Shown here one piece after another: positions 1 to 11,126 of a stretch of 64,000 nucleotides of DNA. Position 1 is the stretch's first letter. The number at the start of each line of letters is the position of its first letter. The position numbers and the translations under genes are program-made. The stretch is from Parietaria judaica (lineage: Eukaryota > Streptophyta > Magnoliopsida > Rosales > Urticaceae), in contig OX940870.1 of NCBI GenBank assembly GCA_954871525.1, positions 8,649,501 to 8,713,500 of the forward strand. Direction: 5' to 3'. Under the pieces are notes generated by a model that did not search any database, was not told where the DNA came from, and worked only from the letters and a program-made list of their open reading frames with translations.

Positions 1-319
1 TTGTGTACTTATGCCGCATTTAAATTATTTATTTTTTATTTTCTTTACATAATTTGTTTGTATTGGCTAAGGTACTTGAGTCTATATGCTTTACTGAGTG
101 TATATATCTCTTCTAATTTCTTGGATGATTAATTCGGGTGAGTATCCCAAAGAGTAAGTTATTAGCAAGGTATAGTCCGAACTGCGTTAATAAAAAAGAC
201 TGGTTGATCGTTTTTTTATTACGATTCGTCTAGCACTCTCTCCTTTATTAATATTTAATATGAATTAACTATAATTAACTTGAAATGAAGAAAGCTATTA
301 TAATTTAGTCAAGCTTTAC

Positions 320-647
320 ATGATAGAGCATAGCCACTTGTAAAAGGAAACAACTTTTACATTTGTTGCTAGAAGTATATAGAATCATAACTTTTTAATA
401 ATGTAAAAGGAAGAACCAACACACTCTTGATGAAGAATAATGGAAATAAGCGAGGTACTTCTAACTTCTAAACTACGATAACATTATTAGATTAAACATT
501 GCCATGTAACCCTGCCAAATCACATTTATAAAAAAAAAAAAAAGGTAAGATTTTTGTTCGTCGTGATCCTCCCAACTTAACTTTAATGATATTAGGAATA
601 TTTATTTGCTCGCCAAGAACATTTATCGAATAAGACACACACTCACT

Positions 648-731
<84 letters not shown>

Positions 732-1050
732 ATTCTTGAGAGATCGCATTCGAAAAAGTGAAGTCATCCAATTGGCCGGTGGTGGTCGCATAGATACTCT
801 TGGTCTTGGAGGGGCAAGAATCTCCACATTCTCTTGGACTGAATAATAATATATCGAGGCCTTCAATATATATATATATATCGAGCAATATATTTATGCA
901 TTGCTTTTCCTGTGATGGAATATATGGCCTTTCAAAAAAGAAATCCATGGATTGGGTATAACCATAATAATAATATATCACGGAAAATAGAGAAGCAAGT
1001 TGTGAATATCATAGTTCTGGGCTTGTTCATCCTCCACCTTTGCAAATATG
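320..1050. repeat. Segment homologous to 38770-39710 (module boundary DNA)
   Basis: Non-coding DNA upstream of EF-hand gene A1 that resembles, in the same order and orientation, the DNA downstream of EF-hand gene B2. Matching pieces include GAAGAATAAT near 432, GTCGCATAGATACTCTTGGT near 787 against GTCGCTCAGATATTCTTGGT near 38955, and AGAGAAGCAAGTTGTGAA near 989 against AGAGAAGCAAATTGTAAG near 39640. I infer that both are the spacer that once lay between a B gene and the next A gene. A long (CA)n(TA)n tract interrupts this copy. Confidence 0.6.
634..728. repeat. (CA)n(TA)n compound microsatellite
   Basis: An uninterrupted CA tract runs into a TA tract. It lies inside the spacer upstream of gene A1 and explains the repetitive peptides that appear in open frames here. 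No gene is supported in this stretch. Confidence 0.95.
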
Positions 1051-1453
1051 CATATTAGATTAGTCATTAGAGTAAGTGGCTAACTTTTTTTTAAAAAAAA
1101 AATATGAAAAATTTGAAATCGCGCAAAATAAGCTTATATTGCAAATAAATAAGCATTCTAAAAATACAGAATAATGGGCTCAAAATAAATAAATAAAAAG
1201 TTAGAGTTTACTTTATAATTAAAAAAGAAAACTAACTATTTCTTTTAACCATATATCACCTTAACAAAATACAATGTGAAATCTAACATTTAAACACTAA
1301 CGTCTAACAAAATACAAAGCGAGTACTTTTATCGTTATTTTTTTCACTTTGAACCTCTGCTACTTAAGTTGGTTAAATTTTAAATACTTTTGCCGTAATT
1401 ATAATTATTTTTTTAAATGTGAGTGGGATCCCAATTGAGTTGCAAAGCCGCTC

Positions 1454-1463
1454 TATATATATA
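1454..1463 (+). promoter_or_regulatory. TATA box of EF-hand gene A1
   Basis: CTATATATATACG lies about 110 bp before the ATG at 1571, a normal distance for a plant TATA box plus short 5' UTR. No other promoter element is claimed for this gene. Confidence 0.55.
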
Positions 1464-1570
1464 CGCCCACTAACTATGGATCATCACACTTCAAAAGAAA
1501 CCACAACGTAAAAAGATCATTCCATATTATATACAAACCTTCTTAACCTTATAATTACCAAACTTTAAAC

Positions 1571-1918
1571 ATGTTTGGTGGCACACTGATGATTTCTCAG
1601 AGCATGGAACCCAATCACAAAGTCCGTTTGTCATTGCCCAATGTGGCCAACGCCGAAATGCGCAACAGGCCATTCACGGTGCCATACGACGAGATGCAGT
1701 TGCGAAGAAAGCTGATGTGCTTCGACACCAACGGCGATGGCCGTCTGAGCAAGCAAGAGCTCTACGCCGCCTTCAAGAGCCTCGGCTCGCGCTGGCCCGA
1801 ACTCCGAGCCAACCGTGCGCTCCACTTTGCCGACCGCAACGGTGACAGATATATCAACGATGATGAGTTCGACACCCTCGTTAAGTATTTAATGAAGCTT
1901 GGCTACACCGTCAATTAG
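1571..1918 (+). CDS. Two-EF-hand calcium-binding protein, type A (A1)
   Basis: Intronless gene for a 115-residue protein, expected to be a small cytosolic or nuclear Ca2+ sensor of the calmodulin-like class. Residues 1-45 form a low-similarity N-terminal tail, followed by EF-hand 1 with loop D52-E63 (DTNGDGRLSKQE, canonical ligands) and EF-hand 2 with loop D88-E99 (DRNGDRYINDDE). The second loop has Arg at position 6, where Gly normally makes the turn, so its Ca2+ affinity is probably reduced. No signal peptide or membrane segment is visible. ATG 1571 was chosen because it gives the longest frame and aligns with gene A2; in-frame ATGs at 1589 and 1604 are alternatives. A TATA box lies near 1454. 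The closest relative is A2 (32944), which shares the LRLSLP-like N-terminal motif, LGSRW and the GYTV ending. The target protein is unknown. Confidence 0.9.
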   Translation: MFGGTLMISQSMEPNHKVRLSLPNVANAEMRNRPFTVPYDEMQLRRKLMCFDTNGDGRLSKQELYAAFKSLGSRWPELRANRALHFADRNGDRYINDDEFDTLVKYLMKLGYTVN

Positions 1919-2037
1919 ACTGTATTTTGTGTTTATATATATATATATATATATATGTATACATGTACTGTACTTGTCTTAGGTGTGTACTATGGTTTTG
2001 GATGGGACTTTGTTCATCCATAAACTAGGTTTCTAAG

Positions 2038-2351
2038 TAGAGCTGCAACTCGCGACTCCAATCCCACAATCGCGACGAGTCGCGATGTTCTTCGGGGAGT
2101 CGCGACGAATCGCGACGCGAGGCGTGCAGTCGCGACGAGTCGCGATTCGCGCGTGTCGTCGCGATGGCAGATGGGCGATCCGCGTGATGGGCGATCGACG
2201 GCTCTCGCTGAGCCACGTGCAATTTCTCGCCCCTGAAACCCTGGTCGCGATTTCTCGCGACGCCGCCAGTCGCGACCCGTCGCAACGCCCAAACTCACGA
2301 TTTTGGCGACTTCCATCGCGACGAGTCGCGACGTCGCGTATCACAGCTCTA
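2038..2351. mobile_element. hAT-type MITE with TCGCGA clusters
   Basis: A 314-bp element with terminal inverted repeats TAGAGCTG...CAGCTCTA and a perfect 8-bp target-site duplication TTTCTAAG (2030-2037 and 2352-2359), as expected for hAT elements. It carries thirteen TCGCGA palindromes by my count, mostly as tandem CGCGACGAGTCGCGA blocks towards both ends. It has no coding capacity; open frames here are by-products of the repeats. It lies about 120 bp downstream of the A1 stop codon, so it may affect the A1 3' end. Confidence 0.88.
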
Positions 2352-2544
2352 TTTCTAAGTGATATAGTCAACTGACTATATATGCAAGCTGTTGAGTTTC
2401 GATCAATGATCATTTTTAAGAATGTTGTTGAAGAATTCTGTTCAAGTTAAGCTTTGATCAGTTTTGATATGACTTTACAACCGTCCCTTTGTTGTAGGGT
2501 TGTAGTGAAAGTACAATTTTTGAGGGGTCAGTAATCTTGATCAT

Positions 2545-2998
2545 GGCTTTAAATTCCCCGGCACGGCATGTCCCCTTTTTTAAGAGTTGCGGCATGCGGC
2601 GTGCTCTCGTGAACAACTATAACATATGATGTCCTATTTTAATGTGACCGTATACTTATATTTTTTATAAATTATAATTATTAATTTTTATATAAATACA
2701 ATTATTAATTTATTAATATGATGTCTTATTACTAGTATGTTTTTTAGTTATTTATGTCTTATAGTGATCAATAAGTAATTTTAAACTTATTTACAAAAAT
2801 TATCAAAATATTAACATTAATTTTTGAGTTTTCCATCGATATTTCCATCGGCATGCGGCATGTCCGTGAAATTTATATGGCATTTCTGACATTGCAGCAT
2901 GCCCTTTTTTTCGATTTTTCTGTTGATATATCCGTCGGCTTGTGGCATGTCCGTAAAATGGAGGGAGCGAAACGGCGTCGGCAACGTAATTTAAAGCC
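2545..2998. mobile_element. MITE with GGCTTTAAATT inverted ends
   Basis: A 454-bp element bounded by the perfect 11-bp inverted repeat GGCTTTAAATT / AATTTAAAGCC. The flanking octamers TTGATCAT (2537-2544) and TTGATCTT (2999-3006) match at 7 of 8 positions, suggesting a hAT-like 8-bp duplication. The interior repeats GGCATGTCC and GCGGCATGC several times near both ends and is otherwise AT-rich. It has no coding capacity. Confidence 0.7.
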
Positions 2999-3006
2999 TT
3001 GATCTT

Positions 3007-4768
3007 GATAATGTTTAAATTGTTAGATAAATAATACATTTCGCTAAATCAATCCATATTAAGCTATATATACCAATAACGGTTTCTGTAGGTTATTAAT
3101 TCGAGTGAAGAAAGTCTCGAAAAAAGATTATTAATGCAAAAATTATTGGAGTGAAGAATGATTTAGGTAAAAAATTATGAAATAATATAAAAATTATTTA
3201 AGAGAGAACTGAAATCATGATCTCCGATTAAACAAATACTTTACTTCCCCACTTATTAGCTACTTAATTATGATTAAAATATGTATCAAAACTCTGTAGA
3301 AATAATAATATTATGTTAGGAGAGTCACGTGAGCTTTATAGAACACATGTGGCTTCGTCACTGTTCCAGATAATTAAGCTCGATATTTTAAACATTGGAC
3401 TACACTTACAAAAAGGCAATCAATTGTGGAAACCCTTCAACTTGTTTTTTTGTCTCTATTTAGCGCCTTATTTTATAAAATGTTCATATAACACTTAACT
3501 TTGTAATTTTATTCATACTTAGCCATTCTGTTAGATTTTTAGTATTTTTCACAGAAGAATATTATTTACGTTGGTATAGCCCGGGGCCAAATAAATCAAA
3601 TTTTGTATTTTCTGTTTGGTCCTTTATTTGAAACTTGGGGTACCAACAAAAAGAAAAAGAAAAATCTTCCGTAAGAAAACTAATAGAATTTAGTTTTATA
3701 AATACAGATTATAAAGTGAAAGATATATTTAACTAATTTGTATCTACCAAATTAGTTAAATACAGATAAAATTACAAAGTCAAAAGATGTTCTAGTTTCA
3801 TTATAGAGTGAAAACCTAAATAAACACAAAAGGATAACTTGGAGGCTTTCAAAATCAATTGTCTTGTATTAATTAATCTAGGGTTAACGAGCCAAATGCC
3901 TATTTGATCAAAGTTTTTCATAAAAATGTTCGGACCTACTTATAATAATTAAAACTACTAATTAATTGAATTATGGACAAATATACCCTTCCTTCATTAT
4001 ATACGTTTTAAATTTTTAATGAGTAATTGTAAAAGAATTTATTGATTAGTCTTCTTATTTAACAGGATTAATGGAATAAAATGTTTAAGATAACGAATTA
4101 ATACGTAAAAAAATTATTTTTAACAGCTGAAAAATCAAATCAATAACAAAGATCTCTAAAAACTCCCTCCTCCGATCTGTATCGTTATTTTATTAATTTC
4201 ATATTAAAGAAAACACCAAATAACTATGAATATATTATTATTTATAACTATATGTATAATTATGAAACAATAATTTCAATTAATTACTTAAATTTGAGGC
4301 TGAAGTTGAATGTGTTGTAATTGTAATGACAATGTGTAATTATAATTAGAAAATTACATATTAGAATTCAGTTAAATTGAAATTAAAGTAAAATTTTAAT
4401 TACAAAATTGTAATAGTAGTTACGTAACAATTACGTAAATATAATTCTAGTAATTACGTAATTCTAATTACAATAATGTCATTGTAATTACGAAAAATAT
4501 AATTAAAGTTGTAGTAACGTTAGAAGTCACTTATTAGGTAATTAAAGTTACAACAACGTAATGAACAAGGTTAATTTGGTCCAAAAAATATAAAAAATAG
4601 GCATAAATGATTTTATTTTTATTTTTTTCAAAAAAAAAAACTATTCTCAAATATCTAAAAAGATGTCACATTTGAAGCATTTCATGAAATTTCTTTTAAA
4701 TCTAAACTACAGCCTGATTGACATTATAGCATAAAATTCCCATGATTAACGTCTAGTGACTTCTTGAT
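3007..4768. other. AT-rich intergenic DNA, no gene seen
   Basis: No credible coding region. From about 4310 to 4560 there are clustered copies of the palindrome GTAATTAC and its variants, which read as low-complexity or decayed repeat sequence. The 61-codon frame at 3313 has no supporting feature. Confidence 0.6.
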
Positions 4769-4984
4769 TGGATTTCACTAATCCCGTGAGCCACGAGGAC
4801 AAGACCGGGTAAACTGTACAGTCCCACATCGCCTGGACAAGGGGATGTGCTGATGGGACGTTCTCGAGACTGTGCAGATATGAGATTGCACGTTTATCGG
4901 AGATCATATAGGTATGAGACTGTATGGTCGAAGAGGCTTAAATGAATTGATTGGTACCACCTATGTAAACAAGATGCATCTTCT

Positions 4985-5078
4985 TTTTGGTAGCCCGTTC
5001 ACCGGAACTCCAAATTTAAGCGTGCTTGGCTTTGGAGCGATCCTGGGATGGGTGACCTCCTGGGAAGCGTGCGAGTGA
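4985..5078 (+). repeat. 5S rRNA-like segment in Cassandra LTR1
   Basis: Contains GAACTCC, TTAAGCGTGCTTGG and GGATGGGTGACCTCCTGGGA, which correspond to the middle and 3' half of plant 5S rRNA including the internal RNA polymerase III control region. The first third of the 5S gene is not recognisable. It is part of the LTR, not a functional 5S gene. Confidence 0.85.
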
Positions 5079-5444
5079 GGACAAAGCACACTGAAAAGAC
5101 TCGTGTTGGCCTGTGGGGACAGTCGTCGATTAGATTGAGCAGCCGGGGCGTTACAGATGGTATCAGAGCCGAGCCCAACCAGAAGTGTGGCCGACGAGGA
5201 CGTCGGGCCCCCATTAGGTGGGGTGATTGTGATAGTCACTAATCCCGTGAGCCACGAGGGCAAGACCGAGTAAGCTGTGCAGTCCCACATTGGCTGGGCA
5301 TGGGGATGTGCTGATGGGACGTTCCCGAGACTGTGCAGGTATGGGACTGCACGGTTATCGGAGATCATACAGGTATGAGACTGTATGGTCGAAGAGGCTT
5401 AAATGAATTGATTGATACTACCTATGTCAACAAGATGCATCTTC

Positions 5445-5530
5445 TTTTCGGTAGCCCGTTCATAAGAACTCCAAAGTTAAGCGAGTTTGGCTTTGGAGCA
5501 ATCCTGGGGTGAGTGACCTCCTGGGAAGTT
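5445..5530 (+). repeat. 5S rRNA-like segment in Cassandra LTR2
   Basis: Second copy of the 5S-like block, with GAACTCC, AGTTAAGCGAGTTTGG and GGGTGAGTGACCTCCTGGGA. It differs from the LTR1 copy at several positions, so the element is not recent. Confidence 0.8.
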
Positions 5531-5628
5531 TCTCGGAAAGTGTGCGAGTGAGGACAATGCACGCTTAAAAGATTCGTGTTGGCCAATGAGAACAGTCGTC
5601 GATTCGATTGAGCAGCCAGGACTTTACA

Positions 5629-6541
5629 AATATTGTCTGCAATGAGTAAGCACGTACATCGATTAAAACTTTTATATTCACGTACTTCTTGTGTACTATA
5701 TATATATATATATATTTCTTATGTACTATATATATATATATGGTCACGTATTAGTTAAAGATAATACCGAAATACTACATTAATTCACCTTCCACAAAAC
5801 ATTGAGATTCCATTTCGGACGTGTCTCCTTTTCACTCCACGCATTGTTTCACTTCTATTTGGCAAATAGACCAGAACTGTCACTGTGCTGGTATTTCTGA
5901 CACACCGAGACCTTAAGAACTTGGCAATTTATTAATGTCTCTGTTCACTACTTTTATATAAAAAAAAAAAAAAGAATCTCGATGGTGTGATAAATAAAAT
6001 ATATTCTTCTTGCTATACGGGTAAAGGACCAATATTCGATTCTTATTGTTGAAAAGCATTATGCTTAACATTATTACCAACTGGCCATTTGAAAATTTCA
6101 AACAAAATATAAATGATAAACAAATAAACCAATGCAACAGAACTACGTATAAGCGTGCAGAATGATCAAGAATTAAATTGCATCAGAATCTTGTTATATT
6201 AATAACTTTTATTAAATTATATTTTTATCTGATTTTAATTATAAAAAAATATTAAAATTTAACGTAATTAATTTTGAATTAGTATGTCCGACGATAAATG
6301 TCCTTATTAGATATTAAGGACTAAAAATATTTTAATATCAATTCAAGTAAAATGCTAATTATATATATATTATGTTTGGCCTATAGCTTAAAAATGATAT
6401 TCTTTAGTCCATTTGGCCTCTTTTGAAGGGCTAAATATATAAAAGTGAAGTAATAAATTCCTTCAAATAAAAGCTTAACGCTTCTTATCTTTCTATACAT
6501 TATTCTCAACTAACTATTTAACTTTTTGGTATACCAACATG

Positions 6542-6587
<46 letters not shown>

Positions 6588-8238
6588 GGTCTATATAGTT
6601 GCTTTGTGGCTACTGTGACACATCAATAATATTGGCTGCCGTGTTTAATTATCAATTTTAAAATTGTTTTTCTATTTTTCAATGCAAATAGTAGTAGAAA
6701 AAAAGAAGAAGAGAAATTTAGCTTTTGGTGAATATTGTGATGAGATTTGGATATTTTTTTTGTTGTTGGAAAAATCGTGTTGTTTAATGAGTAGACTAGA
6801 GATCGGGTTTATGGTGGCATTGTAAAATCTTTCTCATGTTCTCATTTTATTGCTTCTCTCTTTCATTTTATCCATGACAATTATTATTGTATGTGACTTG
6901 CATTATGTGTTTATGTGTGTATGTTATTATATTTTATATTATTGATCATGTTTAAAAATTAAATTTTAAAAAATAAAAAAAGAAAAGAAAAGAAAAATAT
7001 ACCAAACAAACTTATATGTTTGTTTAGTTTTTCAAATAAAAAACAAAAATCTGTACCAAATAGTTATTATTCGAAAACAACTGTAATATTATTACACTAC
7101 GTGAAGGATTGAAAAAATAAAAATAAAAATAGAAGTTTGGAGTTGGTTACCAAATAGTGCCAAAATTCTCTCTCTATCTATATATATGTACACTCAAGTA
7201 TAAGATGTAAGTCCGTATGCTCGCAAAATAATTCAAATCAAATACTAAGGAAAAAACAGAATTCGGTATAATACAAATAAAAATCATTAGAATATATATA
7301 TATATATAGAAAACATGCAAAACTATTTTTTTTTTATGAAACATATATAATCGTTTATAAAAGACGAATTAAAAGTTCTTTACTGTATCGGTTTGTTTTA
7401 TCATATTCAATCATCATAAAAAAAAAATTCACGACTTACTACACTAAAAGTTGACTAAATCAAGTTATAGTATAGTCTTAGAATTTCACGATTACATTGC
7501 TATTTAATTACAGATCTTTTGAATAAAGAAATACTTTACTTAAGCAGTACACAAAATATGCAGCGCAAATACTTAAAAATTCAAAGAAAAGCCGCTCAGA
7601 TCAATTCAGAAATGGCGTGGAATCTTTTGGCAATGTACTGCGCGTTATCAAGGTACTGTACTATATCTTTATCTTTAAAGTAACAAATTATACCCACAAA
7701 AAACAGAGGATCATAGAATAATATCTACTTAGATACTAATTTATTATATACCGGATTTAGAAAAGAAAGATTGTTATTGTGTTATGGTTAGGGGTATTGT
7801 AATGTCGCTTTTAACCCCGTAAAATGCTATTGGTCTATATATATAGCTATATAAGAAAGACTAATTTTGTAAAATGATGTCTTAGAAATTCTCATGAGAG
7901 TAATAATAAACTGTTCTTTTTGTACTTCATGATATACTGTCGGACTACTTATAATGTTAAGAAATATAGTTATATGTAAATATATATAACATATTCAATC
8001 TTAATTTTTCTTATATAATTTAAATAAATCTATTAATTTGCTAGAAGTGGGGGCCATATAATTATAAATATATTGCAGCAAAAGCACCATTTTTTGTCAA
8101 AAATTAATGATAAGTTTCATTTCATTTTTTCCGACCGAATATATATATATACAAACATATTTATAATAAATGGTAATAACCCATAATTATTTGGATAGTT
8201 CTCTTTAATTCTCCCAAAATCCATTGTGTCTGTAAGTT
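5629..8238. other. Intergenic DNA upstream of B1, with blocks shared by all B genes
   Basis: No gene seen. The region holds (TA)n tracts (5698-5740, 6544-6584). A block near 6440-6495 (ATTCCTTCAAATAAAAGCTT...) resembles 36050-36097 upstream of B2. A block near 7700-7760 (GAATAATATCTA) resembles 36790-36840 and 58570-58640 upstream of B2 and B3. These are remains of the duplicated EF-hand module. Confidence 0.6.
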
Positions 8239-8250
8239 GGTCCACCGAAT
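8239..8250 (+). promoter_or_regulatory. Conserved box GGTCCACCGAAT upstream of B1
   Basis: This 12-mer occurs once upstream of each type-B EF-hand gene, 271 bp before the ATG here and about 320 bp before it in B2 and B3. It is absent from the A genes. Its conservation in diverged upstream DNA makes a regulatory role plausible but unproven. Confidence 0.5.
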
Positions 8251-8411
8251 ATTGTTTCCTCTCAAGGTAATCCAAATCACGAGACTCACATAATTTTTTT
8301 TTTATTTTTTTTTATCATAGATAATCGAATCTCCTCTTATACTAGTTCACTGTTGATTACCATTATCTATCAAATATTAAAGGTCTACAAATTCTACACT
8401 CTTGCCGTGGC

Positions 8412-8419
8412 TATATAAA
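8412..8419 (+). promoter_or_regulatory. TATA box of EF-hand gene B1
   Basis: TATATAAA within GTGGCTATATAAACC, 98 bp before the B1 start codon. The same GTGGCTATATAAACC string occurs at the same distance upstream of B2. Confidence 0.75.
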
Positions 8420-8509
8420 CCCTAATGATCATACTCATCACCCCATTATTACACTACTTCTACTAAGTAATCAGTCACTCTTTTTATTCAAAAACTCAAA
8501 ACATAAAAG

Positions 8510-8836
8510 ATGTTTCATTGTACAAATACCAAAAATCTTCTAGTAAAATATAAGGGCATGAATGGCACGGACAACATGGCACAAAAGGCTACTCCAAACA
8601 ACGTCAATGCTCAAGAGCTGTGGAGAGGCATTCTTAGGCGGTTCGACACCAACGGTGACGGGCGGCTGAGTAAGAAAGAGCTGAAAGAGGCTTTCAAAAT
8701 CTTGGGATATCCTTTATCTGGCTGGCACGCCTTCAGGGCCTTCTGCAACGCCGACGAGAATGGAGACGGCTTCATCGACGAGGCCGAGCTGTACCGCCTT
8801 CTACAATACACCACACAGAAGGGCTACGTACTCTAG
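8510..8836 (+). CDS. Two-EF-hand calcium-binding protein, type B (B1)
   Basis: Intronless gene for a 108-residue small Ca2+-binding protein. After a polar N-terminal tail (residues 1-36) come EF-hand 1 with loop D46-E57 (DTNGDGRLSKKE) and EF-hand 2 with loop D82-E93 (DENGDGFIDEAE). Both have canonical ligands, Gly at position 6 and Glu at position 12, so both should bind Ca2+. The linker carries the family motif GWHAFRAF, and the protein ends QKGYVL. No signal peptide or membrane segment is visible. ATG 8510 is the first ATG after the TATA box at 8412. An in-frame Met at residue 17 is a possible alternative start. The sequence just downstream (GGTTCGAG, GGGCAACAGCT) is shared with B2, and an AATAAA lies near 8968. 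The cellular target is unknown. Confidence 0.92.
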   Translation: MFHCTNTKNLLVKYKGMNGTDNMAQKATPNNVNAQELWRGILRRFDTNGDGRLSKKELKEAFKILGYPLSGWHAFRAFCNADENGDGFIDEAELYRLLQYTTQKGYVL

Positions 8837-10320
8837 GTTTTGAAGTAGTTAAACCGCTGTTATAATTTTTTTGTTTTTTTTTTGTTTTTTGGTTCGAGTG
8901 AGAGGTTACGTCATGGCCTCATGGGCAACAGCTTTGACTATATGTGTATATGCCATAAGCAAGCTTAAATAAAAGAGAAGTGAAAACTAGTGGGGAAGAG
9001 AAAACAAATCACGCTCTATATATATTTTTCTCAATAGGCGTTAAGTATTATAGTTTTTTTTTCTTACCCTTTTTGTTTTGTTTAAATATTTAGTGTCGCA
9101 GCGGGTTTGTAATTTGTATATTAATAATATCACATATAGTTTTTTACCGTAAACAAGAAGAAATAATATTTTCTACTTTTCTATTTCAATTTATTCTTAT
9201 CCATTATATATTATCATTTTTGCGACTTGTCTACGAATTTTAATAGAAAATATTTTATTTTTTAAAAAAACCCACAAATTTTAATTGAGATTTCTTACCG
9301 ACATGTGCATGGCAGAGATAAATCGATGATATATTGCGATATTTTAAATACTATGTGACCTTATATACAAAAACATTCTTTTTAATGGAGTGGCAGTAGA
9401 GTGGACATTTAAATTTTTATTTTCAAAAGTACAGTGGAAAAAAAAAAATCGGTCTATTCAATATCTTTATGGGGTAGAGAGGGGCAAATGTTCAGTGTAA
9501 GAACATGTGACAATATTGGTTAAATTTACGTATATGTGAAAGGGACACTCATTTAAATCTTATAGTGTTTGAGTCTGTGACATCTTAAACAAGTATGTAG
9601 TGGAGTTATTACTCGATCAAACAAACTTAATTACGAAAACAACTTTTTAACGCTCAATCTATGACGATGTATTAATCAACATCTCTAAGTTCATTAAATT
9701 TACCATCGTTTACTGTAACACACTCAAATGATACGTAAAAAAGGTCTTTAGCAAAATATTTCTCGTATTTCATTATTCCTTATTGCTAACTTCTTTTGAT
9801 TAACTTTTTGATGCTAACTTATTTTGATTAACTTTTTGACCCGAGGAATATTTGTGCTTCTTGACATAGACATCCATATAATGGATAATCTATTTGTATT
9901 TGTACCAGCATATGTAGAAACATTATTGAGACACAAGGTAGACAGATCAGTGTGAAGAATATATATAAATATATAAATATATAAATATATATATATATAT
10001 ATTACTAGTATACAAAACATATATATTATAAAGGGTGACTTGCAATTCAGGTATCGTGTGTCATGTCGTGCTCGTATTGTGTTGTAATCTTTTATAGTTA
10101 ATTTTATATAGACCAATAATACTCTATTAATTATGTTTAGAAATGAGACTCGAATTAATCCTGTTAATAATTGTGTTTAGTGTCTACCCGTTCAACTCAT
10201 TTAATTAATTTTTTTTACTATTAAATGATAAATTAATTTATTTTAGACTTTTTTTTTAACTTATAATCAATATAATTATACAATGGAAGATTTTAAACCT
10301 ATTAGAAATTTTAGATATTC
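8837..10320. other. 3' flank of B1 and AT-rich intergenic DNA
   Basis: The first few hundred bases are the B1 3' UTR and a flank homologous to that of B2. The rest is AT-rich with an ATATAAAT-type repeat near 9958-10000. No gene is supported. The last five bases, TATTC (10316-10320), are the left target-site duplication of Copia-C. Confidence 0.6.
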
Positions 10321-10635
10321 TCTTGGTTCCCGCTCTCGGATCGCTTTACCGAAACACGACGCGCCGAGTCGACAATAGCAAACGACAATAATAATCCCAC
10401 AGAGAAATCCTCACACCCACTCTTGTGTTTATATATTATATATATAAGATGATGTGCACAATGAGTAAGACCAAGTCAGACAAAATAGGAAGAGTTTTGT
10501 GAGTAAATGTGTTATGCTATTATGAAGTCAGCCGAATAATTACAAGAATTGGATTTAAAAAAAAAAAGACAAACGTGGTAGTATTTATATAGGCTCACTA
10601 CTATCAAAGGCTCACTACTCAAACTTGTACTTCTT
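10321..10635 (-). repeat. Copia-C 3' LTR remnant
   Basis: Matches 24321-24587 over most of its length, sharing GGTTCCCGCTCTC, ACCGAAACACGACGCG and GCCGAATAATTACAAGAATT. It ends in the stretch ATTTATATAGGCTCACTAC, which in the other LTR is found at 32304-32322. Beyond about 10635 it joins integrase sequence directly, so a deletion removed the beginning of this LTR and the end of the coding region. Confidence 0.85.
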
Positions 10636-10983
10636 GAAGCACAAGACAACCGGGTTTCTTGTCTCCACCATACCGTTTTGTGGGGGCGTGTACGGTGCTG
10701 TGAGGTGTCTCTCTACACCTTCTTCCCCACAATACTCGGCGAAATTTTTGAGGCGTGAACTCGCCTCCACTATCTGTTCGCAGGGTCTTCAATCTATGTT
10801 CTGACTGGTTCTCAACAAGCCTCTTGAACTTCTTGAAGACCTCAAAGACTTGACTCTTCTCCTTGAGTGTATAAACACACATCTAACGGATATAGTCGTC
10901 AACAAGTAGGAGAAATTACTTGTTTCCGACTAGGGTTTCCAAGGTGATTGGACCACAAAAATCCACGTGCACAAGTTAAAGGG
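10636..10983 (-). pseudogene. Copia-C integrase fragment
   Basis: Translates on the - strand to part of a copia integrase core: VYTLKEKSQVFEVFKKFKR, then LKTLRTDSGGEFTPQKF around the second catalytic Asp, then a frame-shifted region equivalent to QQNGVVERRNR. It begins exactly where the Copia-B insertion ends, and its first codons continue the protein frame found at 21212, which proves the two halves belong together. Frameshifts and stops make it inactive. Confidence 0.85.
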
Positions 10984-10988
10984 GTCAC

Positions 10989-11086
10989 TGTTAGTTTCAA
11001 AGAAATTTGAAACTTTTGCCACAATTATTAAAAAACCACACCACTCTGCCGACTCTTTTCTTCTTGCAACGGAACACTCTGATTTA

Positions 11087-11126
<40 letters not shown>

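Larger units (their letters stand above)
4769..5628 (+). mobile_element. Cassandra-type TRIM retrotransposon
   Basis: A short non-autonomous LTR retrotransposon. LTR1 spans about 4769-5155 and LTR2 about 5230-5628; both begin TG..CACTAATCCC and end ..TTACA. A primer-binding site complementary to initiator tRNA-Met, TGGTATCAGAGCC, lies at 5158-5170, and a G-rich tract at 5216-5224 (AGGTGGGGT) could serve as polypurine tract. Each LTR contains sequence related to 5S rRNA, the hallmark of Cassandra elements. The internal domain is only about 75 bp and encodes nothing, so movement must rely on proteins supplied in trans. I could not find a clear 5-bp target duplication, so the outer borders are approximate. 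Confidence 0.88.

Noticed and set aside
492..981. Open frames with long YIYIYI or CVCVCV stretches
   Set aside because: They are translations of the (CA)n(TA)n microsatellite and have no other support.
2014..2413. Several overlapping frames rich in R, S and D on both strands
   Set aside because: They come from the repeated CGCGACGAGTCGCGA sequence inside a MITE bounded by a target duplication.
4985..5530. Two possible 5S rRNA genes
   Set aside because: Only the middle and 3' part match, and both lie in the LTRs of a Cassandra element; the 5' third of 5S is absent.
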